Origin: Marinobacter maroccanus
Lineage (GTDB): Bacteria; Pseudomonadota; Gammaproteobacteria; Pseudomonadales; Oleiphilaceae
Length of the DNA: 64,000 nucleotides
Direction of reading: 5' to 3'
Assembly: GCF_002933275.1 (NCBI RefSeq)
Contig: NZ_PSSX01000001.1
Span: 1-64,000, forward strand
Shown: one piece after another, positions 1 through 9,457 of the stretch
Layout: each line of letters begins with the position of its first letter
Position numbering within the stretch: position 1 is the first letter of the stretch
Notes under the pieces: generated by a model
Told to the model about the DNA's origin: nothing
Database searches by the model: none
What the model saw: only the letters and a program-made list of their open reading frames with translations
Translations under genes and position numbers: made by a program

Positions 1-117
1 GTGCTGGAGGGAATGAACAACAAGATCAAGGTGATCAAGCGGATGGCTTATGGCTACCGGGACAACGATTACTTCTTCCTAAAGATAAAAGCAGCGTTTC
101 CCGGTAAAGCGCGATGA
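1..117 (+). pseudogene. ISL3-family transposase, C-terminal end (cut by window edge)
   Basis: Frame 1 is open from the first base and encodes 38 residues before TGA at 115-117. The stretch NNKIKVIKRMAYGYRD followed by YFFLKIKAAF is the conserved C-terminal end of ISL3 (IS204/IS1001/IS1165) DDE transposases, where it follows the last catalytic acidic residue. The catalytic core would lie upstream of the window, so it cannot be told whether the element is intact or a remnant. It lies about 100 bp beyond the end of the convergent paa operon. Confidence 0.75.
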
Positions 118-120
118 ACC

Positions 121-164
121 AAATAAAAGGGGGACAGGTCTTGCGACCTGTCCCCCTTTTATTT
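121..164. terminator. Perfect 44-bp palindrome, probable bidirectional terminator
   Basis: Two 20-nt arms (121-140 and 145-164) are exact reverse complements around a TTGC loop. The outer part is A-rich on the left and T-rich on the right (CCCCCTTTTATTT), so either strand gives a GC-rich stem followed by a U-rich tail. It sits 3 bp after the transposase stop and downstream of paaZ, and could stop transcription from both sides. The GGGGGACAGG core also resembles dispersed palindromes in related genomes, so a mobile or REP-like repeat is an alternative. Confidence 0.7.
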
Positions 165-174
165 GCCTGACGCC

Positions 175-202
175 TTCTCCCTGGGGTCCAGGACAGGGAG
201 AA
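175..202 (-). terminator. Hairpin downstream of paaZ
   Basis: The arms TTCTCCCTG (175-183) and CAGGGAGAA (194-202) form a 9-bp stem with a 10-nt loop, 17 bp past the paaZ stop. There is no U-run on the minus strand, so it may only stabilise the 3' end, with the palindrome at 121-164 doing the termination. Confidence 0.4.
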
Positions 203-219
203 AGCAGGGAAGCCCGGTG

Positions 220-2265
220 TTACTCGGGCTTCTTGGCAACCAGTGTCAGGATGTCGTAGCTCGCAACCAGCTCGTCGTTCTGGTTGGTCACCTGGACGTC
301 CCATACAACCACACCCTGGGGGTGGCCGTCGGGGGATGTCCGACCCTGATCGATCTTGCGCTTGCACGTCAGCCGTGCCCGGATGGTGTCACCCGGCGCT
401 ACCGGTTCAATGAACCGCAGTGTGTCCAGGCCGTAGTTCGCCAGTACCGGACCTTCGCCCGGGGAAACGAACAGGCCGGCAGCGGCCGACAGTACAAAGT
501 AACCATGGGCGATGCGCTTGCCGAACTGGGATTCGCGCGCAGCAAGTTCATCGAAATGCATGTAGAAATGATCGCCTGAGAGGCAGCCAAAGTTCACGAT
601 GTCTGCTTCGGTCACCGTGCGGCGATGGGTCAGCAAGGACTCGTTGATCTGCAAGTCCTCGAAGTGGCGACGGAACGGATGTACCTCGGTTTCGATAACG
701 TTCGCTCCGCGCACATACTCGCGGGTAACCGCTGCCAGCATGGTCGGAGAGCCCTGGATGGCGGTGCGCTGCAGGTAGTGGTGAACCGCACGGATACCGC
801 CCAGTTCCTCACCGCCGCCGGCGCGCCCGGGGCCGCCATGCTTGAGCATGGGCAGGGGCGAACCGTGGCCGGTGGACTCTTTCGCCGCTTCAGCATCCAG
901 CAGGTGCAGACGGCCATGGAAGGCAGCCAGCAGTGGTGCAACCCTTCCGGCAATGGCGGGATCGCGGGTAGTCAGGGTGGTGACCAGGGAGCCGCGGCCC
1001 CTGGAACACAGCTCAACGGCGTCCTCGATGGTGTCGTAGGGAATCACCGTGGCAACGGGGCCGAACGCCTCAATGTCGTGGGCGCCACAGCCATTTTCCG
1101 GGTTCCGGCACAGCAGCAGGTGGGGCTCAATGAAAGCGCCTTTTTCTGTACCGTCGCCAGTGGCCTTGAAGTTGCCTTCGCCACCAACAACCAGCTCACT
1201 GGTCTTGAGCAGTTCCTGGATATTGGCTTTCACATCTTCCAGCTGGTCGACGGAAGCCAGGGCGCCCATGCGAACGCCTTCCACTGCGGGATCGCCTACC
1301 GTGACCTTTGAGAGCTGCTCTTTCAGCTTGTCGCAGACTGCGTTTACCTGATCTTTCGGCACCAGGATACGACGGATGGCAGTACATTTCTGACCGGCCT
1401 TGGCGGTCATCTCGCGGCGGATTTCCTTCACGAAGATGTCGAATTCTTCGTTCTCCGGGGTGACGTCGGGCGCCAGAATGGCACTGTTAAGTGAATCAGC
1501 CTCGGCATTGAAAGGAATTGAGCGGTTGATGATGTTCGGATGGTTCTTGAGTTTGCGGGCGGTTGCGGCGGAACCGGTAAAGGTCACTACGTCCTGCTCT
1601 TCCAGATGGTCAAACAGGTCGCCGGTGCTGCCGATGATCAGCTGCAGGCTGCCCTCAGGAAGCGCGCCGGATTCCTGCATCAGGCGAACGGCCAGTTCGG
1701 TCACGTAGCAGGTAGAAGTGGCCGGCTTAACGATGGACGGCATGCCCGCCAGGAATGTGGGTGCGAACTTCTCCAGCATACCCCACACCGGGAAGTTGTA
1801 GGCGTCAATGTGAACCGCCACGCCACCACGGGGCACCAGGATATGGGTGCCTGCGAAGTGGTTGTTCTTGCCCAGCGGAGTCACCGGGCCTTCGTGCACA
1901 ACATTGCCCGAGGGCAGCTCACGCCGGCCCATGCTGGCGTAGGAAAACAGAGTGCCGAAGCCGCCATCGATATCAATGCCGTTATCGCCCTTGGTGGAGC
2001 CGGTATGCATGGAAAGGGCGTAAAGTTCTTTCTTGTGTTCCTGGAGATACAGGGCCATGGCCTTCAGGGCCAGGGCGCGCTCCTGGAAATCCATTGCCAT
2101 CAGGTTTTTGCCGCCAACCTTGCGGCCGTACTCAACAGTGTTCTTGAAATCGAGGGTGTCGTCGTGGGTGTGGGCAACGATCTCGCCATTCACCGCACTG
2201 GGCAGGGCCTTGGCGGGCTTTTCACCGACCCACTGGCCGGCAATGAAACTTTTCAGGACTGACAT
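220..2265 (-). CDS. paaZ: Bifunctional oxepin-CoA hydrolase / 3-oxo-5,6-dehydrosuberyl-CoA semialdehyde dehydrogenase PaaZ
   Basis: The protein opens the oxepin-CoA ring with its C-terminal MaoC-like hydratase and oxidises the resulting aldehyde with its N-terminal aldehyde dehydrogenase (NADP+ in E. coli). At 681 aa it matches the E. coli enzyme in length. The ALDH general base is E255 in NAEADSLN and the nucleophile is C294 in GQKCTAIRR. The hydratase pair is D565 and H570 in GDHFYMHF, and the linker carries ESTGHGSPLP. The start MSVLKSF is chosen over an upstream in-frame start because it aligns with the family N-terminus. It is the last gene of the paaABCDEZ unit, 88 bp after paaE. Confidence 0.96.
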   Translation of the reverse strand: MSVLKSFIAGQWVGEKPAKALPSAVNGEIVAHTHDDTLDFKNTVEYGRKVGGKNLMAMDFQERALALKAMALYLQEHKKELYALSMHTGSTKGDNGIDIDGGFGTLFSYASMGRRELPSGNVVHEGPVTPLGKNNHFAGTHILVPRGGVAVHIDAYNFPVWGMLEKFAPTFLAGMPSIVKPATSTCYVTELAVRLMQESGALPEGSLQLIIGSTGDLFDHLEEQDVVTFTGSAATARKLKNHPNIINRSIPFNAEADSLNSAILAPDVTPENEEFDIFVKEIRREMTAKAGQKCTAIRRILVPKDQVNAVCDKLKEQLSKVTVGDPAVEGVRMGALASVDQLEDVKANIQELLKTSELVVGGEGNFKATGDGTEKGAFIEPHLLLCRNPENGCGAHDIEAFGPVATVIPYDTIEDAVELCSRGRGSLVTTLTTRDPAIAGRVAPLLAAFHGRLHLLDAEAAKESTGHGSPLPMLKHGGPGRAGGGEELGGIRAVHHYLQRTAIQGSPTMLAAVTREYVRGANVIETEVHPFRRHFEDLQINESLLTHRRTVTEADIVNFGCLSGDHFYMHFDELAARESQFGKRIAHGYFVLSAAAGLFVSPGEGPVLANYGLDTLRFIEPVAPGDTIRARLTCKRKIDQGRTSPDGHPQGVVVWDVQVTNQNDELVASYDILTLVAKKPE

Positions 2266-2353
2266 GGGAAAACTCCATTCGTTTCTGAAACGCGAAGGCA
2301 AGCCCTGCTGCTGCGGGACTTGCCTTGCTCGTATCTTGTTTTGTGGGTGGAAA

Positions 2354-3433
2354 CTACATTTCGTCGTAGTCCAGAACCACCTTGTCGCTGATCGGGTAGC
2401 ACTGGCAGGAAAGCACGTAACCGGCTTCCACCTCGTAGTCTTCCAGGGCAAAGTTCTGGTCCATCTCCACTTCGCCTTCCACAACCTTGGCGCGGCAGGT
2501 CGAGCAGACGCCGGCCTTGCATGAGTAAGGCAGATCGGCGCCTTCCTCATTCCCGGCATCGAGGATGCTCTTGGTGTCGCGTACCAGCGGGAAGGTCAGG
2601 GAACGGCCATCCGCAATCACCGTCACCTCACTGATCGACTGGGGATCGACGTGGGCCGGATCCCGGTCTTTCCGGGCCTGGGGCACGCCACCGGCCGGGG
2701 TGAACAGCTCAAAGTGGATCTTGCTCTTTTCCATGCCGTGGTTCAGCAGCGAGTCCCGCACGGTCTCGGTCATCATCTGCGGGCCACAGATAAAGGCAGC
2801 CGTCAGCTCTTTGGCGTTAATCCAGTGGTCGAACAACTTGTCGCACTTCTCGTGATCGATGCGACCGTTGTACAGGTCGATGTCCTGCTCTTCACGGGTG
2901 AAGATGTACACCAGGTTCAGGCGGGACATGTACTCGTTCTTCAGGTCCTGCAGCTCGTCACGGAACATGGTGCTGCTGGTGGCCTTGTTGCCGTAGAACA
3001 GGGTGACCTCACTCTTGGGCTCTGTCTCAAGTGTGGTCTTCACGATCGACAGAATCGGCGTGATGCCACTGCCGGCCGCAACAGCCAGGTAATTGCCTTC
3101 CCGCTCCGGATCCAGATCGATGGAAAAGTGACCCTGGGGAGGCATGACTTCGAGGGTCTGGCCAGGCTTGAGCTGCTCGTTGGCATACGTGGAGAAGCGA
3201 CCGCCGGGAACCTGTTTGACGGCAATGCGCAGTTCCTGATCGTTGACGCTACGGCAGATCGAGTAGGACCGGCGGACTTCCTCACCATCCAGCTTGGTGC
3301 GCACGATCAGGTGCTGGCCCTGCTGGTAATGAAACTTGTCGGCCAGATCTTCCGGCACGTCAAAAGCAAGTGATACGGCGTTTCTTGTTTCAGGTCTGAC
3401 CTCTTTGAGGGTCAGTGAGTAGAATTTGTTCAT
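2354..3433 (-). CDS. paaE: 1,2-phenylacetyl-CoA epoxidase reductase subunit PaaE
   Basis: This subunit passes electrons from NADPH through FAD and a [2Fe-2S] cluster to the di-iron oxygenase PaaA. The 359-aa protein has an N-terminal ferredoxin-reductase FAD domain (RRSYSIC), a nucleotide-binding region (AAGSGITPI) and a C-terminal plant-type ferredoxin domain with ligands C305, C310, C313 and C343 (spacing C-x4-C-x2-C-x29-C). The start MNKFYSL fits the family N-terminus; a longer in-frame reading adds about 46 unrelated residues and runs into paaD. It follows paaD by 13 bp. Confidence 0.96.
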   Translation of the reverse strand: MNKFYSLTLKEVRPETRNAVSLAFDVPEDLADKFHYQQGQHLIVRTKLDGEEVRRSYSICRSVNDQELRIAVKQVPGGRFSTYANEQLKPGQTLEVMPPQGHFSIDLDPEREGNYLAVAAGSGITPILSIVKTTLETEPKSEVTLFYGNKATSSTMFRDELQDLKNEYMSRLNLVYIFTREEQDIDLYNGRIDHEKCDKLFDHWINAKELTAAFICGPQMMTETVRDSLLNHGMEKSKIHFELFTPAGGVPQARKDRDPAHVDPQSISEVTVIADGRSLTFPLVRDTKSILDAGNEEGADLPYSCKAGVCSTCRAKVVEGEVEMDQNFALEDYEVEAGYVLSCQCYPISDKVVLDYDEM

Positions 3434-3446
3434 GATCGTATCGGCT

Positions 3447-4016
3447 CTAGATGCATTTGAAATAGTCGAAGGGCTCGAGGCATTCCTTGCAACGATAAAG
3501 GGCTTTACAGGCGGTGGACCCGAACTCGCTGACTCGTTCGGTGTCCTTGCTGCCGCAGTGGGGGCAGGCAATGACCTCGGGCTCGCCCAGCAGGCTCATC
3601 TTGCTGGAGCTGCCCTCAGGCGGCGCGATGCCAAATGCCCGAAGCTTCTCTTTGCCTTCGTCTGTGATCCAGTCGGTGGTCCAGGCAGGGGTCAGCACCT
3701 GTTTGATTTTTGGATCCCGGAAGCCCGCAGCGCGCAGGGCTTCGGTAATGAGCTCCTCAATCAATTCGGTGGCCGGGCACCCGGAGTAGGTCGGGGTCAC
3801 ATCAATGGACAGCTCTTTGCCGTCCCAGTGAACCGCCCGGACAATGCCGAGCTCCACGACACTGACTGCCGGAACTTCAGGGTCTTTGACCTCTTCAAGC
3901 AGTGCCCAGATGTCGTCTTCTGTCAGCAGATCGGGGCGGGCATTTGCCGGCACCCGATCACTGGCAATCAGAATGTCGACAGCTGACCGGCTGTCTGAAT
4001 CACCATGTTGTGGCAT
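3447..4016 (-). CDS. paaD: Phenylacetate epoxidase assembly protein PaaD
   Basis: PaaD is a DUF59/MIP18-type protein thought to help load the metal or Fe-S centres of the PaaABCE complex; it is not itself a catalytic subunit. The 189-aa product has the DUF59 core (VKDPEVPAVSVVELGIV, and the STSGCPA-type segment TPTYSGCPAT) and a Cys-rich tail with C151, C154, C176 and C179 as a likely zinc ribbon. The start MPQHGD was chosen because a GAGGG sequence lies about 9 nt upstream; it overlaps the end of paaC by 17 bp, implying translational coupling. Confidence 0.92.
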   Translation of the reverse strand: MPQHGDSDSRSAVDILIASDRVPANARPDLLTEDDIWALLEEVKDPEVPAVSVVELGIVRAVHWDGKELSIDVTPTYSGCPATELIEELITEALRAAGFRDPKIKQVLTPAWTTDWITDEGKEKLRAFGIAPPEGSSSKMSLLGEPEVIACPHCGSKDTERVSEFGSTACKALYRCKECLEPFDYFKCI

Positions 4017-4764
4017 CGGGATAGGCCCTCTGCAGGAACTGCATTTCTGCCAGGATGAAGCCAAGGTGTTCGGTGTGCTCGCCATGCTTGCCACCCATGT
4101 ACATCCAGGCGTCTTCCGCGCCGGGAGTCAGGGTTGCCTGGGTGAGCACCTCGTTGACCATGCCGCGCCAGTCCTTGGCCAGCTGGTCAGGGTCCGGGCC
4201 AATGCCCGCCTCGGCCATCACTCGATCGGTATCGTCCGGCGTGATCAGCTCACCGGTAAAGCGCCACAGGATATCGATAGCTTCCTGCATGCGGCGGTGG
4301 CTTTCTTCAGTGCCATCGCCCAGACGCTTCACCCACTCCGAGGAACGACGTAAATGATAGGTCGCCTCTTTCAGAGCCTTGGCGGCAATGCCGGCAATGC
4401 GCTCGTCGCTGGATTCGGTCAGGCTCTTGAGCGTGAAGTAGTGATACACGTCGAAGAAAAACTGACGGCCCATGGTGACGGCGTAATCCTCGTTGGGCTG
4501 CTCGGTGAGCAGCAGGTTACGGTAGTCATGGGCGTCGCGACGGAATGCCAGCTTGTCGGCATCGCGGCCATCATCAATCAGTTCGGCTGCGTACTCGTAC
4601 CAGTTGCGGGCCTGGCCGACGAGGTCGAGGGCCACGTTCATCAGTGCCATCTCTTCCTCAAGCGCCGGGGCCTTGCCGCACAGTTCGCATAGGCGCTGAC
4701 CCAGGATCATGTCGGAATCTGCCAGGCGCAGCAGGTATTCCTTTAATGCTTCTGCTTGTGTCAT
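4000..4764 (-). CDS. paaC: 1,2-phenylacetyl-CoA epoxidase structural subunit PaaC
   Basis: PaaC is the ferritin-like partner that forms the scaffold heterodimer with PaaA; it lacks a working di-iron site in characterised enzymes. The 254-aa protein has the usual length and N-terminal helix (YLLRLADSDMILGQRL) and the conserved DLVGQARNWYEYAAEL segment. It lies 12 bp after paaB and overlaps paaD, in the order found in nearly all paa clusters. Confidence 0.95.
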   Translation of the reverse strand: MTQAEALKEYLLRLADSDMILGQRLCELCGKAPALEEEMALMNVALDLVGQARNWYEYAAELIDDGRDADKLAFRRDAHDYRNLLLTEQPNEDYAVTMGRQFFFDVYHYFTLKSLTESSDERIAGIAAKALKEATYHLRRSSEWVKRLGDGTEESHRRMQEAIDILWRFTGELITPDDTDRVMAEAGIGPDPDQLAKDWRGMVNEVLTQATLTPGAEDAWMYMGGKHGEHTEHLGFILAEMQFLQRAYPDATTW

Positions 4765-4776
4765 GGGTAACGCTCC

Positions 4777-5058
4777 TTACATGTGTCCGACTTCATCGGG
4801 CAGCTTGTAGAAGGAAGCGTGCCGGTAAACCTTGTCTTCCGACGGATCGAAAAGTACTTCCTTCTCATCGGAGGCGGACGCCGTGATGGTGTCGGAGGGA
4901 ACCACCCAGATGCTCACGCCTTCGCTACGGCGTGTGTACAGGTCACGGGCGTTTTCCATGGCCATTTCGGCGTCAGAGGCATGCACGCTGCCCACGTGTT
5001 TGTGGTTCAGGCCGTGCTTGGACCGTACAAAGACTTCGTAAAGGCGCCATTCAGACAT
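4777..5058 (-). CDS. paaB: 1,2-phenylacetyl-CoA epoxidase subunit PaaB
   Basis: This small subunit (93 aa) bridges PaaA-PaaC dimers in the oxygenase complex and has no catalytic residues of its own. The sequence WRLYEVFVRSKHGLNHKHVG at the N-terminus and the WVVPSD segment are typical of PaaB. It sits 17 bp downstream of paaA, in the same unit. Confidence 0.96.
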   Translation of the reverse strand: MSEWRLYEVFVRSKHGLNHKHVGSVHASDAEMAMENARDLYTRRSEGVSIWVVPSDTITASASDEKEVLFDPSEDKVYRHASFYKLPDEVGHM

Positions 5059-5075
5059 GTTGTATTCCTCCGATA

Positions 5076-6068
<993 letters not shown>

Positions 6069-6151
6069 AAACAATTACCTCCGGATCGGGCTTGTTGTTC
6101 TGTTGTCCGTGAACAGAGAACCCTCAGTAACGACTGAAGGCCAATGACTCC

Positions 6152-6179
6152 ATATTATATGATACTGAATAAATATCAA
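6152..6179 (-). promoter_or_regulatory. Candidate sigma-70 promoter for paaABCDEZ
   Basis: On the minus strand TTGATA and TAATAT are separated by 16 nt, about 85 nt upstream of the paaA start, inside an AT-rich part of the 327-bp gap between paaK and paaA. The spacer contains AGTATCA, a heptamer also present in the paaG promoter, so a shared regulator may act here. The rest of the gap (6180-6346) is AT-rich and shows no gene. Confidence 0.45.
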
Positions 6180-6346
6180 GAACTGTCTTTGTGTGTCATG
6201 TTATATCTAAAAGCTTCCTTATGGGGTCCTATAGTGCTGATTTGCATAATAAAAAAAGTGATACGTGAGTAAATGCTATTGAGATCAGCGAACGGAAAGC
6301 AATTTTAAATCGGTGGTTTTGGGGGCTTGCGGTGGGTAAAGGCTTG

Positions 6347-6378
6347 AGAGCCAGCGGCATTCGCTGCCGTCTGACTCT
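6347..6378 (-). terminator. Imperfect hairpin after paaK
   Basis: AGAG/CTCT outer pairs and a CGGCA-TTCGC-TGCCG inner stem form an imperfect hairpin 18 bp past the paaK stop. No clean U-run follows, so read-through into paaA is possible. Confidence 0.35.
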
Positions 6379-6395
6379 CTGCCGGTCTGTCGGAT

Positions 6396-7706
6396 TTACT
6401 TGTTGCGGCGATCAAATACGCGCTTGGCCTTGCCTTCTGAGCGAGCCAGGCGATTGGTTTCCACCACCTCGACACGGGTGCTGATGCCGATGTAGGACTT
6501 GATGTGGTGCGTCAGTTCCTTTGCGGCCGCGGTACGACTCTCGGGGGTGTCGGTTGCGCCTGGTTTCAGTTCGGCACGGATGTCCACGCAGTCCAGGTTG
6601 CCATCCTTGTATACCTCGATCTCATAGTGCGGCGCCAGGGCCTCGCACTTCAGGACCTGTTCCTCGATCTGGCTCGGGAACACGTTCACACCGCGGATGA
6701 TCAGCATGTCGTCGCTGCGGCCGGTAATTTTGTCAATCCGGCGCATCGGACGCGCTGTGCCCGGGAGCAGGCGGGTGAGATCTCGGGTGCGGTAGCGCAG
6801 AATCGGCAGGGCCACCTTGGTCAATGATGTGAAGACCAGCTCACCGTATTCACCGTCAGGCAGTACTTCGCCGGTTTCCGGATTGATGATTTCCGGATAG
6901 AAGTGATCTTCCCAGATGGTCGGGCCATCTTTGGTTTCAATGCATTCCATGCCCACGCCCGGACCCATAACTTCCGACAGGCCGTAGATATCGAGAGCCT
7001 CGATGCCCAGGCGCTCTTCGATCTCTGATCGCATGGCGTTGGTCCATGGCTCTGCGCCGAAAATGCCGAGCCGCAGGGGCAGTTTATGGGGATCAATGCC
7101 CTGACGCTCCATTTCGTCGGCGATGTTCAGCATGTAGGACGGCGTTACCATGATGATGTCCGGTTCGAAATCCTTGATCAGCTGGACCTGCTTCTCGGTC
7201 TGGCCGCCGGACATGGGGATAACGGTACATCCCAGGCGCTCGGCACCATAGTGGGCGCCAAGGCCACCGGTGAACAGGCCGTAGCCGTAGGCTACGTGCA
7301 CCTTGTCGCCCCGGGAGCCACCACCGGCCCGGATGGAGCGTGCCACAATGTCGGCCCAGGTATGGATGTCACTCTGGGTGTAGCCCACGACGGTGGGCTT
7401 GCCGGTGGTACCACTGGACGCATGAACCCGGACCACATCGGACATGGGGGTGGCAAACATGCCAAACGGATAGTTGTCCCGCAGATCCGCCTTGGTGGTA
7501 AACGGAACCTTGGCCAGATCATCCAGGGAGTTGATGTCCATTGGCTTCAGGCCGATGTCATCAAAGGCTTTGCGATAGAAGGGCACGTTGGTATAGGCAT
7601 GGACAACACTCCAGCGCAGGCGCTGCAGCTGCTCATGGCGCAGCTCATCGATGCTGGCGGTTTCCATGCGGTCAAGTTTGCCAAGTTTTTGCAGTGGTAA
7701 GGTCAT
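6396..7706 (-). CDS. paaK: Phenylacetate-CoA ligase PaaK
   Basis: PaaK activates phenylacetate to phenylacetyl-CoA with ATP, the entry step of the pathway. The 436-aa protein has the usual length; the adenylate-forming P-loop SSGTTGKP lies at residues 97-104, and the C-terminal hinge region contains GRSDDMLIIRGVNVFPSQIE. It is the last gene of the paaGHIJK block, 60 bp after paaJ. Confidence 0.96.
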   Translation of the reverse strand: MTLPLQKLGKLDRMETASIDELRHEQLQRLRWSVVHAYTNVPFYRKAFDDIGLKPMDINSLDDLAKVPFTTKADLRDNYPFGMFATPMSDVVRVHASSGTTGKPTVVGYTQSDIHTWADIVARSIRAGGGSRGDKVHVAYGYGLFTGGLGAHYGAERLGCTVIPMSGGQTEKQVQLIKDFEPDIIMVTPSYMLNIADEMERQGIDPHKLPLRLGIFGAEPWTNAMRSEIEERLGIEALDIYGLSEVMGPGVGMECIETKDGPTIWEDHFYPEIINPETGEVLPDGEYGELVFTSLTKVALPILRYRTRDLTRLLPGTARPMRRIDKITGRSDDMLIIRGVNVFPSQIEEQVLKCEALAPHYEIEVYKDGNLDCVDIRAELKPGATDTPESRTAAAKELTHHIKSYIGISTRVEVVETNRLARSEGKAKRVFDRRNK

Positions 7707-7766
7707 GGTTCTGTCCTGCGTTGTTCTTGTCGAGTAATGGTCTTTGTTCTGTTCTGAACGGTAGCC

Positions 7767-9014
7767 TCAGGCCACCGTATCTGTCCGCTCGATGATCAGG
7801 GCAATGCCCTGGCCAACGCCGATGCACATGGTGCACAGGGCGTACCGGGCTTTCTGGCCCGCAGCGTGGCGGCGTTCAAGTTCGTTCAGAGCGGTGGTCA
7901 CCAACCGGGCTCCGCTCATACCCAGTGGGTGGCCAAGGGCAATGGCGCCACCGTTCGGGTTAACGTGCTCGGCATCATCCGGCAGACCGAGGTCGCGAGT
8001 TACCGCCAGGGCCTGGGCTGCGAAAGCTTCGTTCAGCTCAATCACATCCATATCCGCCAGCTCCAGACCTGCCGTGGCGAGAACCTTTCGGGTCGCCGGC
8101 GCCGGGCCGAAGCCCATGATCCGCGGCTCAACGCCCGCGGTTGACATGGCAACGATCCGGGCACGGGGCTTGAGGTTGTACTGCTTGAGGGCATCCGCTC
8201 CGGCCAGGAGCAGTGCGCAGGCCCCGTCATTCACGCCAGACGCATTGCCGGCAGTGACCGTGCCGTTCTCACGGAACGGGGTCGGCAGCGAGGCCAGCTT
8301 TTCAAGGCTGGTTTCCCGGGGGTGCTCATCGGTATCCACAACCAGCGGATCCTGCTTGCGGCGGGGAATGGTTACCGGCGTGATTTCCGTGGCCAGCCGG
8401 CCTTCCTTCTGGGCAGCCGCGGTGCGTTGCTGGCTGCGCAGTGCGAACGCGTCCTGGTCTTCCCGGGAGATGCCGAAATCGGCAGCGACGTTCTCGGCGG
8501 TCTCGGGCATGGAGTCAATGCCGTACTGCTTTTTCAGTACCGGGTTTACAAAGCGCCAGCCGATGGTGGTGTCAAAAATCTCCGCCTTGCGGCTGAAGGC
8601 CGAATCGGCCTTGCCCATAACGAAGGGAGCCCGTGACATGGATTCGACGCCGCCGGCAATCATCAGTTGGGTTTCGCCGGTGCGGATGGCCCTGGCTGCA
8701 CTGCCGACCGCATCCATACCGGAACCGCACAGGCGGTTGATGGTGCTGCCCGGGACGTCAACCGGCAGGCCGGCCAGCAGCAGGGACATGCGGGCAACGT
8801 CGCGGTTGTCTTCACCGGCCTGATTGGCGCAGCCGTAAAGAACGTCGTCAACTTTTGACCAGTCGACATCCGGGTGGCGTTCGGTCAGTGCCTTGATAGG
8901 GATGGCGCCCAGATCGTCTGCACGGACGGCGGAAAGGGCACCGCCGTAACGACCGATGGGGGTGCGGATGGCATCGACGATGTAGGCGTCTTTAAGGGTA
9001 TTGTCGGTGCTCAT
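7767..9014 (-). CDS. paaJ: 3-oxoadipyl-CoA/3-oxo-5,6-dehydrosuberyl-CoA thiolase PaaJ
   Basis: This thiolase performs the two CoA-dependent cleavages of the pathway, giving acetyl-CoA and finally succinyl-CoA. The 415-aa sequence has the nucleophile C96 in NRLCGSGMDA, the GHP motif in IALGHPLGMSGARL and the second catalytic cysteine C397 in CTMCIGVGQG. It could equally be named pcaF on sequence alone; the context supports paaJ. Its start overlaps the paaI stop by 4 bp. Confidence 0.93.
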   Translation of the reverse strand: MSTDNTLKDAYIVDAIRTPIGRYGGALSAVRADDLGAIPIKALTERHPDVDWSKVDDVLYGCANQAGEDNRDVARMSLLLAGLPVDVPGSTINRLCGSGMDAVGSAARAIRTGETQLMIAGGVESMSRAPFVMGKADSAFSRKAEIFDTTIGWRFVNPVLKKQYGIDSMPETAENVAADFGISREDQDAFALRSQQRTAAAQKEGRLATEITPVTIPRRKQDPLVVDTDEHPRETSLEKLASLPTPFRENGTVTAGNASGVNDGACALLLAGADALKQYNLKPRARIVAMSTAGVEPRIMGFGPAPATRKVLATAGLELADMDVIELNEAFAAQALAVTRDLGLPDDAEHVNPNGGAIALGHPLGMSGARLVTTALNELERRHAAGQKARYALCTMCIGVGQGIALIIERTDTVA

Positions 9015-9457
9015 GCAGTTTCCTCCGAATTGCGTACGGTGCCACGAACCTCGTAGGAACGGCCCCGGAACAGGGCAACCTTGCGGCCATCCTGATTGGT
9101 GAGTGTGATGTCGTAAACGCCGGTGCGGCCGCCGCGGGCCTGTTCTTCAGCGGTGGCGGTCAGCCGGTCGCCTTCTTTGGCGCCGTACATGTAATCAATG
9201 CTGCAACCGGAGGCAACGGTGGCCCGGTCATAGCTGTTACAGGCAAAGGCAAATGCGGAGTCGGCCAGGGTGAACAGGTAGCCGCCGTGGCAGGAGCCGT
9301 GGCCCTGGATCATGTCGCCGGTTACGGTCATGGTGATGACCGCCTTGCCCGGGGCGACAGACTCAATGTTCATGCCCAGCTTCTGGCTGGCGCGGTCCCG
9401 CGCGAACATGGCTTTGGCGCATTCTTCGGCGAGGACTTGTGGATCCATCTCGCTCAT
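9011..9457 (-). CDS. paaI: Hydroxyphenylacetyl-CoA thioesterase PaaI
   Basis: PaaI is a hotdog-fold thioesterase that releases CoA from dead-end ring-hydroxylated or stalled intermediates. The 148-aa protein contains the family motif HGSCHGGYLFTLADSAFAFA, whose aspartate is the catalytic residue in E. coli PaaI. It overlaps paaH and paaJ by 4 bp on each side (ATGA type), so translation is probably coupled. Confidence 0.94.
   Translation of the reverse strand: MSEMDPQVLAEECAKAMFARDRASQKLGMNIESVAPGKAVITMTVTGDMIQGHGSCHGGYLFTLADSAFAFACNSYDRATVASGCSIDYMYGAKEGDRLTATAEEQARGGRTGVYDITLTNQDGRKVALFRGRSYEVRGTVRNSEETA

Noticed and set aside
7792..8823. 343-codon plus-strand reading frame
   Set aside because: It lies opposite paaJ and reflects high G+C codon bias.
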